Assembly (NCBI RefSeq): GCF_035961655.1
Contig: NZ_CP108393.1
Span: 6,465,001-6,529,000, forward strand
Source: Streptomyces sp. NBC_01317
Lineage (GTDB): Bacteria > Actinomycetota > Actinomycetes > Streptomycetales > Streptomycetaceae
DNA: 64,000 bases
Direction: 5' to 3'
Under the pieces are notes generated by a model. It worked only from the letters and a program-made list of their open reading frames with translations, searched no databases and was not told the origin of the DNA. The translations under genes and the position numbers were made by a program. Positions within the stretch are counted from its first letter, which is position 1. Every line of letters begins with the position of its first letter. Positions 55,323 through 64,000 of this stretch are shown here, in pieces.

Positions 55323-56546
55323 ATGCCCACCGCACAGACGAACGACTCCGGGGGGACCGTCGTGTTCGGAATCGTCAGACCATGCGGGCACCGCCTCACC
55401 GACGGCCTCAAGGCCGAGTGGACGGCCCATCTCTGCGGAATGTGCCTGGCACTTCGCTCCGGCCACGGGCAGCTGTCCCGGGTCGTCACCAACTACGACG
55501 GCCTGATCGTCTCGGTCCTGACGGAGGCTCAGTCAGGACCCGCCCCCGGCCGGCGGCGCACCGCGGGCCCCTGTCCGCTGCGCGGCATGCGTACCGCGCC
55601 GGTCGCCCGGGGGGAGGGCGCGCGCCTCGCCGCCGCCGTCTCGCTCGTCCTGGCCTCGGCGAAGGTACGGGACCACGTGGCCGACGGGGACGGGCTGTTG
55701 AAGCGCCGGCCGCTCGCCGCCGCCGCGCGCCGGGTCGCCGCCGGCTGGGACCGGGCGGGCGCCCGTACCGGCGCGGAGCTGGGATTCGACACGTCCGTCC
55801 TGGTCGACGCCGTCGACCGGCAGCCGGCGATCGAGGCCCTCGCCGGTCCCGGTACCGCGCTGCCGGCCGTCACCGAGCCCACCGAGACGGCGACGGGGGC
55901 CGCCTTCGCGCACACCGCCGTGCTGGCGGGGCGGCCCGGGAACCGCGCGCCGCTGACCGAGGCGGGACGGCTCTTCGGACGGCTCGCGCATCTGCTGGAC
56001 GCCGTGGAGGACCAGGAAAGTGACGCCGCGTCGGGAGCCTGGAACCCGCTGACCGCGACCGGCACGCCCCGCGCGGAGGCCCGGCGGCTCGCCGACGACG
56101 CCGTGCGGGGCATCCGTCTCGCGCTGCGGGAGGCGGAGTTCACCGACGGCCGGCTCGCGCACGTGCTGCTCGCCCACGAACTGCGGGTGTCGGTGGACCG
56201 GTCCTTCGGTACGACGGCGTGCGCGCACCCGGGGCACGGCGGCGCGCCGGCGGGGCACCTGCCCGGAACACCGCCGCGGGCGCCGGGGGCGCCGGGCATG
56301 CCGGACTCGCCCCAGGGGCCCCACCACGAGCCGCCCCGGCCGGGACCGCGCGGGTTCCTGGCCGGCTGCGCGGCCTTCGCCGCCCTGTGCTGCACGTGTC
56401 GGATGTGCTGCGCGGAGAGCTACGAGGGCCCGTGGTCGGGCAAGAAGCGCGAGGGCTGCTGCCACACGTGCGACTGCGACGGGAACTGCTGCGACTGTGA
56501 CGGCGGTTGCTGTGACTGCTGCGGCTGCTGCGATTGCAGTTGCTGA
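55323..56546 (+). CDS. DUF5685 family protein with a Cys-rich C-terminal tail
   Basis: 407 aa from ATG 55323, GGAGG 8 nt upstream. The family start is FGIVRPCGHRLTDGLKAEWTAHLCGMCLALRSGHGQLSRVVTNYDGLIVSVL, with CxxC in LCGMC. The middle is helical. From about 355 a hydrophobic piece GFLAGCAAFAALCCTCRMCC leads into a tail ending in alternating Cys and Asp (CCDCDGGCCDC..); about 20 Cys lie in the last 60 residues. This tail suggests metal binding or lipid modification, both inference. Function of DUF5685 is unknown. Confidence 0.85.
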   Translation: MPTAQTNDSGGTVVFGIVRPCGHRLTDGLKAEWTAHLCGMCLALRSGHGQLSRVVTNYDGLIVSVLTEAQSGPAPGRRRTAGPCPLRGMRTAPVARGEGARLAAAVSLVLASAKVRDHVADGDGLLKRRPLAAAARRVAAGWDRAGARTGAELGFDTSVLVDAVDRQPAIEALAGPGTALPAVTEPTETATGAAFAHTAVLAGRPGNRAPLTEAGRLFGRLAHLLDAVEDQESDAASGAWNPLTATGTPRAEARRLADDAVRGIRLALREAEFTDGRLAHVLLAHELRVSVDRSFGTTACAHPGHGGAPAGHLPGTPPRAPGAPGMPDSPQGPHHEPPRPGPRGFLAGCAAFAALCCTCRMCCAESYEGPWSGKKREGCCHTCDCDGNCCDCDGGCCDCCGCCDCSC

Positions 56547-56978
56547 CCGGGACGTGAGGGGCGTGAGCGGAGAAGGGACGCGGAGAGTGCCTGAGGCGGA
56601 GGGGGAAAAGGGAGAGCGAGGGGGGTGACGCGTGGAGCGCCGCATGTGAAGGCACGCGGGAGACGGCGGATGAGCGCCGGTGGTACGGAGGCCGTGCAGG
56701 GCGTCAGCTCAACAGGACGAGGACCACACTCGACCGAAGTCGATGTGGGAGCGGGTGACCAGCCACTGCTGCGCATACATGTGCCAAGTGGAACAGGCAT
56801 CCGTTTCCCCGTCAACCGAGTGACCCGGGACGCCCGGAGTATGGACAAGCTTGACAGCGGACGGTACACACCGCTTAGCCTCTGAGCCACAAGCGGATCG
56901 TGCTGAGGGGCTCGGTCCGCCCGCGTTTTCCGTGAAGGCACATCCCGTGTTCGATCTCTGTATCCACGGAGCCTTCGC
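56547..56978. other. intergenic region with the oxidoreductase operon promoter
   Basis: 432 bp with no gene. It contains the promoter at 56851-56881 and about 90 nt of leader before the ATG at 56979. A possible 11-codon reading frame inside the leader (from GTG 56899) shows no amino-acid pattern typical of attenuation. Confidence 0.5.
56851..56881 (+). promoter_or_regulatory. promoter of the flavin oxidoreductase operon
   Basis: Perfect -35 TTGACA (56851-56856), 19-nt spacer, -10 TAGCCT (56876-56881). The predicted start is near 56888. It is the best consensus promoter in the window. Confidence 0.68.
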
Positions 56979-58958
56979 ATGCCTGTGTCCTCGGAGCCCA
57001 CCCGTACCCCCGCCCTTGCGCGCCTCTCCCGGTCCGTCGTCGTGGTCGGCGCGGGCCCGCGCGGCACGGGATTCCTGGAACGGTTCGCCGCCAACGCGCC
57101 CGCGCTGTACGACGGCCGGCCCCTCGACATCCACCTGATCGACCCGTTTCCACCGGGTGGTGGCCGGATATGGCGCCGCGCGCAGTCGCCGCTCCTCTGG
57201 ATGAACTCGATGGCCGAGGACGTCACGATGTTCACCGACGACACGGTGCAGCTGGGCGGTCCCGTCACCGAGGGGCCCGCGCTCCACCAGTGGGCCCGGG
57301 ACGTCCGGGAGGGCAGGGCGGGCCTCTCCGAGGAGACCGCGCGCGCCGACCCGGGACTGCGCGCCGAGATAGTCGCCCTGAGCGGCCAGGCCTTTCCCAG
57401 CAGACGGGTGCAGAGCGCCTATCTGAGCTGGGTGTACGAGCGGACGGTGGCGGCCCTGCCGCCCGGCGTCACCCTGCACCGGCACCCGGCCCGCGCCCTG
57501 CGGGTGAGCGGGCCGCGCGGCGGGAGGCAGCGCGTCTGGCTGGAGGACCGTACGGAACCGCTGCTCGCCGACCTGGTGGTCCTGACCCTCGGCCATCTCG
57601 ACGCGGAACCGGAGCCCGAGCACGTGGAGCTGGCGGGGTTCGCCCGGCGGCACGGGCTGACCCACGTGCCGCCCGACTTCACCGCCGACAGCGACCTGTC
57701 GGCCCTGCCCGCCGGTGAGCCCGTGATCGTGCGCGGCTTCGGCCTCGCCTTCGTGGACCTCATGGTGCTGCTCACCGAGGGCCGGGGAGGGCGCTACTCG
57801 GTGGCACCCGGCACCCCGGGGGAGGGCGTCGGCGAGGAGCTGGTCTACCACCCCTCGGGGCGGGAGCCGGTGCTGTACGTGGGGTCGCGGCGCGGTGTCC
57901 CGTACCACTCCAAGATCGGATACGGCCTGACCGGCGACCGACCGCCGCTGCCGCGCTTCCTCGGTCCCGAGCAGATCGACGAACTGCTCCGCGGGCCCCG
58001 GCCGCTGGACTTCCGGCGCGACGTCCGGCCCCTGGTCGACAAGGAGCTGGGCTTCGCCCACTACCACCGCCTCTTCACCGCCCATCCCGAGCGCACCCGC
58101 ATGGCCTGGACGGACTTCGAGGAGAAGTACGCCGCCGCCGGGCCCGGCAGCCCGGAGCTGGACGCGCTCACCGCCGCCGCCGTGCCCGACCCCGCCGACC
58201 GGCTCGACCTCGGCCTTCTCGACCGTCCGCTGACCGGCGTGAGCTTCGCGTCGCCCGAGGCGCTCCAGGACGGGCTGCGCGCCTACATCACCGCCGACCT
58301 CACCCGTCGGCACGACCCGGCCCACAGCGCCGACCTCGCCGTCTTCCTCGGACTGCTCTCCGTCTACGGGCAGTTGACCCGGCTCGGCGACCTCGGGGAC
58401 ATGGGCGGGCAGTGGCACGGCTTCTTCAGCTACCTCGCCTCGGGGCCGCCGGGACCCCGGCTGCGCCAGCTCCTCGCCCTGTCCCGGGCCGGGATCGTCC
58501 GCTTCCTCGGCGCCGACACGACGGTCGAGGCCGACGAGCGGAACGGACTCTTCCGGGCGGGGAGCCCGTCCGTACCGGGGCATGACGTCGAAGCGCGCGC
58601 CCTGGTGGAGGCCCGGCTCCCCGACCCGTCGCCGGAGCGCACCCGCAGCCCGCTGCTGCGCGCGCTGTACGAGGAGGGCGCCGCCGCCACCTCCGCCGGG
58701 CTCGTCCGGGTCGACCCCGACGACGGGCGGCTGGTCGAGAGCGACGGCCGCCCGCATCCGCGCCGCTTCGCCCTCGGCCCGTACACCACCGCCCGGTCCA
58801 GCGGCGCCTTCACCCGGCCCCGCACCGGCGGCCCCGCCTTCCGCCAGAACGACGACGTGGCACGGGCCGTACTGACCTTCCTCCGGGATCCCGCCGACCA
58901 TCAGGACCCCGGGGGTGAGGTCCGTACCGACCGTCCCCGTGTCGTGTCCGACTCCTGA
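56979..58958 (+). CDS. FAD/NAD(P)-binding protein (NAD_binding_9-type)
   Basis: 659 aa from ATG 56979. N-terminal dinucleotide-binding VVVVGAGPRGTGFLERFAANAP, then IHLIDPFPPGGGRIWRRAQSPLLWMNSMAEDVTMFTDD, typical of the FAD-NAD(P)-binding 'HcaD-like' family; a second Rossmann stretch is EPVIVRGFGLAFVDLMVLLTEGRGG. No membrane segment. Family members are flavoproteins of unknown or secondary-metabolite oxidation function. It is first in a four-gene operon with two LLM-class flavin oxidoreductases and a DUF1684 protein. Confidence 0.87.
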   Translation: MPVSSEPTRTPALARLSRSVVVVGAGPRGTGFLERFAANAPALYDGRPLDIHLIDPFPPGGGRIWRRAQSPLLWMNSMAEDVTMFTDDTVQLGGPVTEGPALHQWARDVREGRAGLSEETARADPGLRAEIVALSGQAFPSRRVQSAYLSWVYERTVAALPPGVTLHRHPARALRVSGPRGGRQRVWLEDRTEPLLADLVVLTLGHLDAEPEPEHVELAGFARRHGLTHVPPDFTADSDLSALPAGEPVIVRGFGLAFVDLMVLLTEGRGGRYSVAPGTPGEGVGEELVYHPSGREPVLYVGSRRGVPYHSKIGYGLTGDRPPLPRFLGPEQIDELLRGPRPLDFRRDVRPLVDKELGFAHYHRLFTAHPERTRMAWTDFEEKYAAAGPGSPELDALTAAAVPDPADRLDLGLLDRPLTGVSFASPEALQDGLRAYITADLTRRHDPAHSADLAVFLGLLSVYGQLTRLGDLGDMGGQWHGFFSYLASGPPGPRLRQLLALSRAGIVRFLGADTTVEADERNGLFRAGSPSVPGHDVEARALVEARLPDPSPERTRSPLLRALYEEGAAATSAGLVRVDPDDGRLVESDGRPHPRRFALGPYTTARSSGAFTRPRTGGPAFRQNDDVARAVLTFLRDPADHQDPGGEVRTDRPRVVSDS

Positions 58959-58980
58959 ACCGAAGCTGAGAGGCCCGACA

Positions 58981-60054
58981 TTGTCCGCCATCCGACCCCT
59001 GCATCTCGCCGCCGAGATCGGCGGTCCGCCGCGGTACGACGCCGCCGACTACGTCACCCTCGCCCGGCTCGCCGAGCGGGGCGCCCTCGACTTCGTCACC
59101 CTCCAGGACTCGTTCACCCGGCCGGGTCTCGACGCGCTCGCCGTGCTGTCCCGGGTCGCCCCGGCCACCGAGCGGATCGGGCTGGTCGCGACGGTCACCA
59201 CCACCCACACCGAGCCGTTCCACGTCTCCTCCGCCGTGGCCACCCTGGACTGGGTGAGCGGCGGCCGGGCCGGCTGGGTGGTCGACGTGTCGACCACCCC
59301 CGCGCAGGCCCGGCTCTTCGGCCGCCGCCACGCGGCGCCCGCCGAGGCCCTGTGGCGGGAGGCGGGCGAGGTCGCCGAGGTGGCGGCGCGGCTGTGGGAC
59401 AGTTGGGAGGACGACGCCGAGATCCGCGACACGTCGACAGGGCGCTACATCGACCGCGCCAAGCTCCACCATGTCGACTTCGAGGGCAGCACGTTCACGG
59501 TCCGCGGCCCGGCGATCGTGCCGAGGCCCCCGCAGGGCCACCCCGTCACCGTCGTGGACGCGGCCGGCGAGCACAGCGAGGACATCGCCGCGCGCCACGC
59601 GGACGTCGTCCTCGTCAGGGCCACCCGCCCGGAGGAGGCGGCGGGGATCCGCGAGCGGCTCCGCGCCCGCGCCGCCGCCCACGGCCGGCGGCCCGACGCC
59701 CTGCGGGTGCTCGCGGCGCTCACGGTCGACCTCGGCGACGGCGAACGCCCGGCGGAACCAGGGCTGGAGAGCGCGCCCCGTACCACCGGCGGCGCCGGCG
59801 GCCCGTACTACCGGGGCGGCCCCGTCGACCTCGCCGAACTGATCGCCGCCTGGCACCGGGGCGGCGCCGTGGACGGCTTCCACGTCGCGCCCGCCGAGCC
59901 GGCCCGCGACCTGGAACGGCTGGTCAACGGTACGGTCGCGCTGCTCCAGCACCGCAGCCGGTTCCGCACCTTCTACCCGGGCGGCACGCTGCGCGAGCAC
60001 CTGGGCCTGACCCGGCCCGCCAACCGGTACACCCACGCCGGGGGAGCCTCATGA
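58981..60054 (+). CDS. LLM-class flavin-dependent oxidoreductase
   Basis: 357 aa from TTG 58981, chosen because GAGAGG lies about 7 nt upstream and the family start LHLAAEIGGPPRYDAADYV follows; GTG 58915 would overlap the previous gene. The luciferase-like TIM barrel shows LARLAERGALDFVTLQDSF, RIGLVATVTTTHTEPFHVSSAVATLDWVSGGRAGWVV and the NtaA-type C-terminal FRTFYPGGTLREHLGL. It probably uses reduced FMN to oxygenate its substrate. It overlaps the next gene by 4 bp. Confidence 0.9.
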   Translation: MSAIRPLHLAAEIGGPPRYDAADYVTLARLAERGALDFVTLQDSFTRPGLDALAVLSRVAPATERIGLVATVTTTHTEPFHVSSAVATLDWVSGGRAGWVVDVSTTPAQARLFGRRHAAPAEALWREAGEVAEVAARLWDSWEDDAEIRDTSTGRYIDRAKLHHVDFEGSTFTVRGPAIVPRPPQGHPVTVVDAAGEHSEDIAARHADVVLVRATRPEEAAGIRERLRARAAAHGRRPDALRVLAALTVDLGDGERPAEPGLESAPRTTGGAGGPYYRGGPVDLAELIAAWHRGGAVDGFHVAPAEPARDLERLVNGTVALLQHRSRFRTFYPGGTLREHLGLTRPANRYTHAGGAS

Positions 60055-61403
60055 CCACCGACACCCCCACCGACACCCCCACCGCCACTTCCGGCCGCAG
60101 GACCCTCCACCTCGCCGCCCACTTCCCCGGCGTCAACAGCACCACCGTCTGGGCCGACCCCCGCGCCAAGTCGCAGATCGCGTTCGCGTCCTTCGAGCGG
60201 CTGGCCCGTACCGCCGAGCGCGGCCTCTTCGACTTCTTCTTCCTCGCCGAGGGGCTGCGGCTGCGCGAGCACAGAGGACTGATCCACGACCTGGACGTCG
60301 TCGGCCGGCCGGAATCGATCACCGTGCTCAACGCCCTCGCCGCCGTCACCGACCGGCTCGGCCTCGCCGCCACCGTGAACGCCACCTTCAACGAGCCGTT
60401 CGAACTGGCCCGCAGGCTCGCCACCCTCGACCGCCTCAGCGAGGGCCGCGCCGCCTGGAACGTGGTGACCTCCTCCGACGCCTTCACCGGGGAGAACTTC
60501 CGGCGCGGCGGCTACCTCGACCGCGCCGACCGCTACACCAGGGCCGCCGAGTTCGTCGCCACCGCCCGTGAACTCTGGGACTCCTGGACCCCGGCCGCAC
60601 CCGGCGCCCCGTACGGCGTCCCGCGCCCCTTCGTCCACACGGGCCAACACTTCGAGATCGAGGGCGAGTTCACCGTCCCGCGCTCCCCGCAGGGCCACCC
60701 CGTCGTCATCCAGGCCGGTGACTCCGAGGAGGGCAGGGAGTTCGCCGCCTCGGCCGCCGACGTCGTCTTCAGCCGCCACAGCACCCTGGAGGCGGGCCGG
60801 GCCTTCTACGCCGACACCAAGGCCCGGCTGGCGCGGTACGGCAGACGGCCCGGCGACCTGAAGATCATGCCCGGCGTGACCTACGTCCTCGGCGACACCG
60901 ACGCCGAGGCCCAGGAGCGCGCAGCCGAGATCCGACGGCAACAGGTCTCCCCGCAGAACGCCCTCCTCGCCGCGGAACGCGTCTGGGGCCGCGACCTCTC
61001 CGCGTACGACCCCGAAGGCCCGCTCCCGGACCTCGACCCCGACCCCACCGCCGTCATCGCCCAGGGCCGGGTGACGGACGGCGACCCGCTCGCGGTCGCC
61101 GCGCGCTGGCGCGCCCTGTCCGAGGCCAAGGGGCTGTCCCTCCGGGGCACGGTCATCGAGACCACCGCCAGGCAGTCCTTCATCGGCACCCCCCGGACCG
61201 TCGCCGAGGCGCTCGACACCTTCGTCCAGCAGGAGGCGGCGGACGGCTTCATCCTCATTCCCCATCTCACCCCGGGCGGCCTGGACGACTTCGTCGACCG
61301 GGTCGTACCGCTGCTCCAGGAACGCGGTGTCTTCCGTACGGAGTACGCGGGGACCACGTTGCGGTCCCACCTGGGGCTTCCCCACCCCGTCTGGAAAGGC
61401 TGA
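60051..61403 (+). CDS. NtaA/SnaA/DszA-type flavin-dependent monooxygenase
   Basis: 450 aa from ATG 60051. Clear NtaA family features: FFFLAEGLRLREHRGLIHDLDVVGRPESITVLNALAAVTDRLGLAATVNATFNEPFELARRLATLDRLSEGRAAWNVVTSSDAFTGENFRRGGYLDRADRY and the C-terminal GGLDDFVDRVVPLLQERGVFRTEYAGTTLRSHLGL. Relatives oxidise nitrilotriacetate, dibenzothiophene sulfone, or organosulfur compounds. Together with its neighbours it suggests breakdown of a small N- or S-containing compound; no transporter is linked. Confidence 0.92.
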   Translation: MTTDTPTDTPTATSGRRTLHLAAHFPGVNSTTVWADPRAKSQIAFASFERLARTAERGLFDFFFLAEGLRLREHRGLIHDLDVVGRPESITVLNALAAVTDRLGLAATVNATFNEPFELARRLATLDRLSEGRAAWNVVTSSDAFTGENFRRGGYLDRADRYTRAAEFVATARELWDSWTPAAPGAPYGVPRPFVHTGQHFEIEGEFTVPRSPQGHPVVIQAGDSEEGREFAASAADVVFSRHSTLEAGRAFYADTKARLARYGRRPGDLKIMPGVTYVLGDTDAEAQERAAEIRRQQVSPQNALLAAERVWGRDLSAYDPEGPLPDLDPDPTAVIAQGRVTDGDPLAVAARWRALSEAKGLSLRGTVIETTARQSFIGTPRTVAEALDTFVQQEAADGFILIPHLTPGGLDDFVDRVVPLLQERGVFRTEYAGTTLRSHLGLPHPVWKG

Positions 61404-61408
61404 TCAGC

Positions 61409-62230
61409 ATGACCACCGACACGTCCGGCGCACCCGGCACAGCGACCGACACCGACCCGGCCCAGGAGTGGAAGCGCTGGCACGAACAGCGGGTCTTCGC
61501 CGTCTCCGCGCCGTACGGCCCGCTCTCCCTCACCGGCACCCACTGGCTCACCGACTTCCCCGAGGGCCGCCTGCCCGCCGTACCGGGCGTGTGGCGCGCG
61601 GACGGCGACGAGGTGGTGCTCACCGCCGGGGACGGCGACGGGCTCACCGCCGACGGCGCACCGCTGACCGGTGAGATCCGGCTGACGGCCGACACCGGGG
61701 CGTTCGAGGACAGCAGGATCGCGGCCGGATCGCGCCGGCTGGTCGTGCTGCGCCGCGAAGGCCTGTGGGCCGTACGCGACTTCGACCCGGGATCGCCGGC
61801 CCGGCGGTCGTTCCTGGGCATCGAGGCGGCCCCGTACGACAGCGACTGGGCGCTGACCGGGCGTTTCCGGCCGTACGAGAGCCGTACGATCCTGCTCCCG
61901 AACGCGGACGGGCGCGAGCGGGACTTCACCCTCGGCGGGGAGATCTCCTTCACGGTGGACGGTACGGACCACACCTTCCAGGCCGCCGTGGAGCCCGACG
62001 GCTCCCTCTGGGTGGTCTTCGCCGACACGACCAGCGGGACGGACAGCTTCCGGTTCCGCTTCCTGCGGCCGCCGGCCCCGGACGCGGACGGCACGGTGAG
62101 CGTCGACCTCAACCGGGCGGTGCTGCCGCCCTGCGCCTTCGCGGACCACTTCCTCTGCCCGTTCCCGCCGCCAGGCAACCGGCTCCCGATCGCGGTCCCG
62201 GCCGGCGAACGGCGGCTCGTGACCGGCTGA
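61409..62230 (+). CDS. DUF1684 family protein
   Basis: 273 aa from ATG 61409, 5 bp after the monooxygenase. It resembles DUF1684: [27 protein letters not shown] at the N-terminus and the typical C-terminal [37 protein letters not shown]. All-beta character, no signal peptide. The domain is found in many bacteria with no proven activity. Its place in this operon suggests it handles the product or cofactor of the flavin enzymes; that is inference. Confidence 0.88.
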   Translation: MTTDTSGAPGTATDTDPAQEWKRWHEQRVFAVSAPYGPLSLTGTHWLTDFPEGRLPAVPGVWRADGDEVVLTAGDGDGLTADGAPLTGEIRLTADTGAFEDSRIAAGSRRLVVLRREGLWAVRDFDPGSPARRSFLGIEAAPYDSDWALTGRFRPYESRTILLPNADGRERDFTLGGEISFTVDGTDHTFQAAVEPDGSLWVVFADTTSGTDSFRFRFLRPPAPDADGTVSVDLNRAVLPPCAFADHFLCPFPPPGNRLPIAVPAGERRLVTG

Positions 62231-62427
62231 TCCGGCACTTCCGGCCCCTGGACACCATCCGTCGCGGTGGGCCCGAGGGCGCCCTTGCGCCGGGGAGCCG
62301 GCGGCCTCGATACTCCCCAACAGCGCTTGCCGGGACGCCTGTCCGGGATCCGGACGGGCGTCCCGGCCGCGCCTCACGGGCCGGGCACCCCACCGCCGGG
62401 CCCCCGATTCCCCCGGAGGAACGACAC

Positions 62428-63336
62428 GTGAGGATCAAGCGCACCAACCCCCCAGGCTCAAGGGCGAGAAGGACCCGGCTGTCGGCCGTCACCGCCGGAC
62501 TGGCAGCCGCCGTGGCACTCGCGATACCGGGCGCCGGAGCGAGCGCCCAGGACCGGGCCGCCGCCTTCGGCGCCCAGCAGCTCACCGCCGCGCACGACGC
62601 CGTCCTCACCGCCGACGTGGCGGGCACCGCCTGGTACACGGACCGGGCCAACGGCGAACTGGTCGTCACGGCCGACAGCACGGTCTCCGCGACCGAGATC
62701 GCCTCGATCCGGCGGGCGGCCGGGGCCAACGCCGGCGCGCTGCGCATCGAACGCACCCCGGGCACGCTCTCCCGCTTCATATCCGGCGGCGACGCCGTCT
62801 ACGCCCCCGGCTGGCGCTGCTCCGTGGGATTCAACGTCCGCAGCGGCACCACCTACTACTTCCTGACGGCCGGCCACTGCACGGAGGGCTACCCGCCCTG
62901 GTACGCGGACCCGGCGCACACCATCAGCATCGGCCCCACGGTGGGCTCCAGCTTCCCGGGCAACGACTACGGCCTTGTCCGGTACGACAACCCCGCCGTG
63001 ACCCACCCGGGCACGGTCGGCAGCGTCGACATCACCGGCGCCGCCAACGCCACGGTCGGCATGTCCGTCACCCGCCTCGGCTCCACCACCGGCACCCACA
63101 GCGGCACGGTCACCGGCCTGAACGCCACGGTCAACTACGGGGGAGGCGACATCGTCTCCGGCCTGATCCGTACCAACGTCTGCGCGGAACCGGGCGACAG
63201 CGGCGGCCCGCTCCACTCGGCCGGCCGCGCCATCGGCCTGACGTCGGGCGGCAGCGGCAACTGCGCCTCCGGCGGTACCACGTACTTCCAGCCGGTCACG
63301 GAGGCGCTGAGCGCCTACGGCGTCAGCGTCTACTGA
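62428..63336 (+). CDS. streptogrisin B-like secreted serine protease
   Basis: 302 aa from GTG 62428 with CCGGAGGA 7 nt upstream. A Sec/Tat-like signal ([27 protein letters not shown], about 1-40) is followed by a propeptide to about residue 117. The mature part of 185 residues starts [23 protein letters not shown]. The S1 catalytic triad is His in FLTAGHC, Asp in GNDYGLVRY and Ser in EPGDSGGPL. The C-terminal [20 protein letters not shown] is nearly that of S. griseus protease B. It is extracellular, autoprocessed, and chymotrypsin-like. A hairpin follows. Confidence 0.95.
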   Translation: MRIKRTNPPGSRARRTRLSAVTAGLAAAVALAIPGAGASAQDRAAAFGAQQLTAAHDAVLTADVAGTAWYTDRANGELVVTADSTVSATEIASIRRAAGANAGALRIERTPGTLSRFISGGDAVYAPGWRCSVGFNVRSGTTYYFLTAGHCTEGYPPWYADPAHTISIGPTVGSSFPGNDYGLVRYDNPAVTHPGTVGSVDITGAANATVGMSVTRLGSTTGTHSGTVTGLNATVNYGGGDIVSGLIRTNVCAEPGDSGGPLHSAGRAIGLTSGGSGNCASGGTTYFQPVTEALSAYGVSVY

Positions 63337-63387
63337 CGGGGGCTCCGGCGCGCTCGCTGAGCCCCCGTCCGGACCGGACGGGGGCTC
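63335..63387 (+). terminator. hairpin cluster after the protease gene
   Basis: GACGGGGGCTC (63335-63345), GAGCCCCCGTCC (63359-63370) and GGACGGGGGCTC (63376-63387) can pair in two alternative ways, the second with a 12-bp stem. No T-tract. Confidence 0.6.
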
Positions 63388-63440
63388 ACCTCTGCGACAA
63401 TGCCGGGTGGTCGGTGGTACGGAACGGGGGGCCGCGGGCA

Positions 63441-63920
63441 GTGAAACGCATCGGAGTGACCGGTCACCGGGACATCCCCGCGGCGGCCAGGGCACACATC
63501 AGAGCCGCCATCCTGGCCGTGCTCCGCGCCCAGCAGGGCTCGCTGGAGGCGCTCTCCAGCCTGGCCGCGGGCGCGGACCAGCTCTTCGCGGACCTCGCGC
63601 TCGACCGGGGCGCGGAACTGACCGTCGTCATCCCCAGCGGGGACTACGAGGACGGCTTCGACGACCCCGAGGAACTGGCCCGCTACCGGCACCTCAAGGA
63701 CCGGGCCACCCTGGAGGTCAGGATGGAGTTCCCGCACTCCACGGACGAGGCCTACTACGCGGCGGGCGCGTACATCGCCGACCACTGCGACCGGCTGCTG
63801 GCGGTGTGGGACGGCCGCCCGGCCCGCGGCCTCGGCGGGACGGGCGACATCGTGCGGTACGCGCGTGAGCGCGGGAAGCCGGTGACGGTGATCTGGTGCG
63901 ACGGGGTGGAGCGGGCCTGA
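63441..63920 (+). CDS. SLOG-like (YspA-type) nucleotide-binding protein
   Basis: 159 aa from GTG 63441; GTG 63414 is an alternative. The N-terminus KRIGVTGHRDIPAAARAHIRAA and LEALSSLAAGADQLFADLALDRGAELTVVIPSGDYEDGF resemble the Rossmannoid SLOG/YspA group. LLAVWDGRPARGLGGTGDIVRYARERGKPVTVIW is the usual end. SLOG domains bind nucleotides or ADP-ribose derivatives. No partner gene is visible before the window ends; 63921-64000 holds only short GCACTCCCGC repeats. Confidence 0.78.
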   Translation: MKRIGVTGHRDIPAAARAHIRAAILAVLRAQQGSLEALSSLAAGADQLFADLALDRGAELTVVIPSGDYEDGFDDPEELARYRHLKDRATLEVRMEFPHSTDEAYYAAGAYIADHCDRLLAVWDGRPARGLGGTGDIVRYARERGKPVTVIWCDGVERA

Positions 63921-64000
63921 CCGGCCGCGCCCCCGCACTCCCGCCCCCTTGCACTCCCGCCGCGCCCTTTGCACTCCCGCGCCTCAACTCCGGTGCCGTA

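Noticed and set aside
63921..64000. Short GCACTCCCGC repeats at the window end as a possible CRISPR or attachment site
   Set aside because: Units are only about 10 bp, irregularly spaced and without spacers of constant length.

Overview
The window is high-GC actinobacterial DNA. Codon bias, many GTG/TTG starts, 4-bp ATGA/GTGA gene overlaps, a streptogrisin-type protease, an IdeR/DmdR-type iron box and a SepF paralogue all point to Streptomyces or a close relative. It is mostly core chromosome. From about 2.9 to 43 kb the gene order follows the conserved actinobacterial block known in Mycobacterium tuberculosis as Rv1691-Rv1713: TPR protein, HAD phosphatase, small protein, tlyA, NAD kinase, recN, pyrG, Nudix, parA-like, scpA, scpB, rluB, cmk, der.

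Layout. 1-2.8 kb: the 3' part of a 23S rRNA gene, a 5S rRNA gene and a strong terminator. 2.9-7.2 kb: a TPR protein with a long Arg/Asp/Gly-rich tail, a DUF1015 protein and a HAD-IIA phosphatase. 7.3-11.4 kb: an iron-siderophore uptake island (siderophore-interacting reductase, two FecCD permeases, ATPase) around an iron box. 11.3-18.7 kb: SCP2 protein, small protein, TlyA, NAD kinase, RecN, a glycosyltransferase and a PucR-type regulator. 18.8-27.8 kb: GH15 hydrolase, CTP synthase, ADP-ribose pyrophosphatase, a large STAND/TPR protein, alanine dehydrogenase. 28.1-33.1 kb: ParA-like ATPase, putative partner, ScpA, ScpB and a pseudouridine synthase, tightly packed. 33.2-38.4 kb: an NAD-salvage and ADP-ribose operon (pnuC, nadR-like, nrtR, ADP-ribosylglycohydrolase, nucleotidyltransferase) with a second nucleotidyltransferase converging on it. 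38.5-43.1 kb: chorismate mutase, prephenate dehydrogenase, cytidylate kinase, acyltransferase, Der. 43.2-47.0 kb: two hypothetical proteins, then a glycosyltransferase plus a partner of unknown function. 47.0-64 kb is more accessory: a 176-bp hairpin element, epoxide hydrolase and WYL regulator, I78-like inhibitor, PAP2 phosphatase, MFS exporter, acyl-CoA dehydrogenase, SepF, Cys-rich DUF5685 protein, a four-gene flavin oxidoreductase operon, streptogrisin-like protease and a SLOG-like protein.

Themes. (1) Short tandem duplications of about 15-19 bp recur at gene starts, ends and inside genes: one frameshifts a FecCD permease, one lengthens chorismate mutase, one extends the NAD kinase N-terminus. 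(2) The NAD operon has a palindromic operator candidate lying on its -10 box and joins NAD synthesis to ADP-ribose removal and a Pol-beta-type nucleotidyltransferase; it is the best candidate here for an incompletely described system. (3) Several nucleotide-binding proteins carry altered Walker A motifs. No CRISPR array, phage, intact insertion sequence or tRNA gene was seen.
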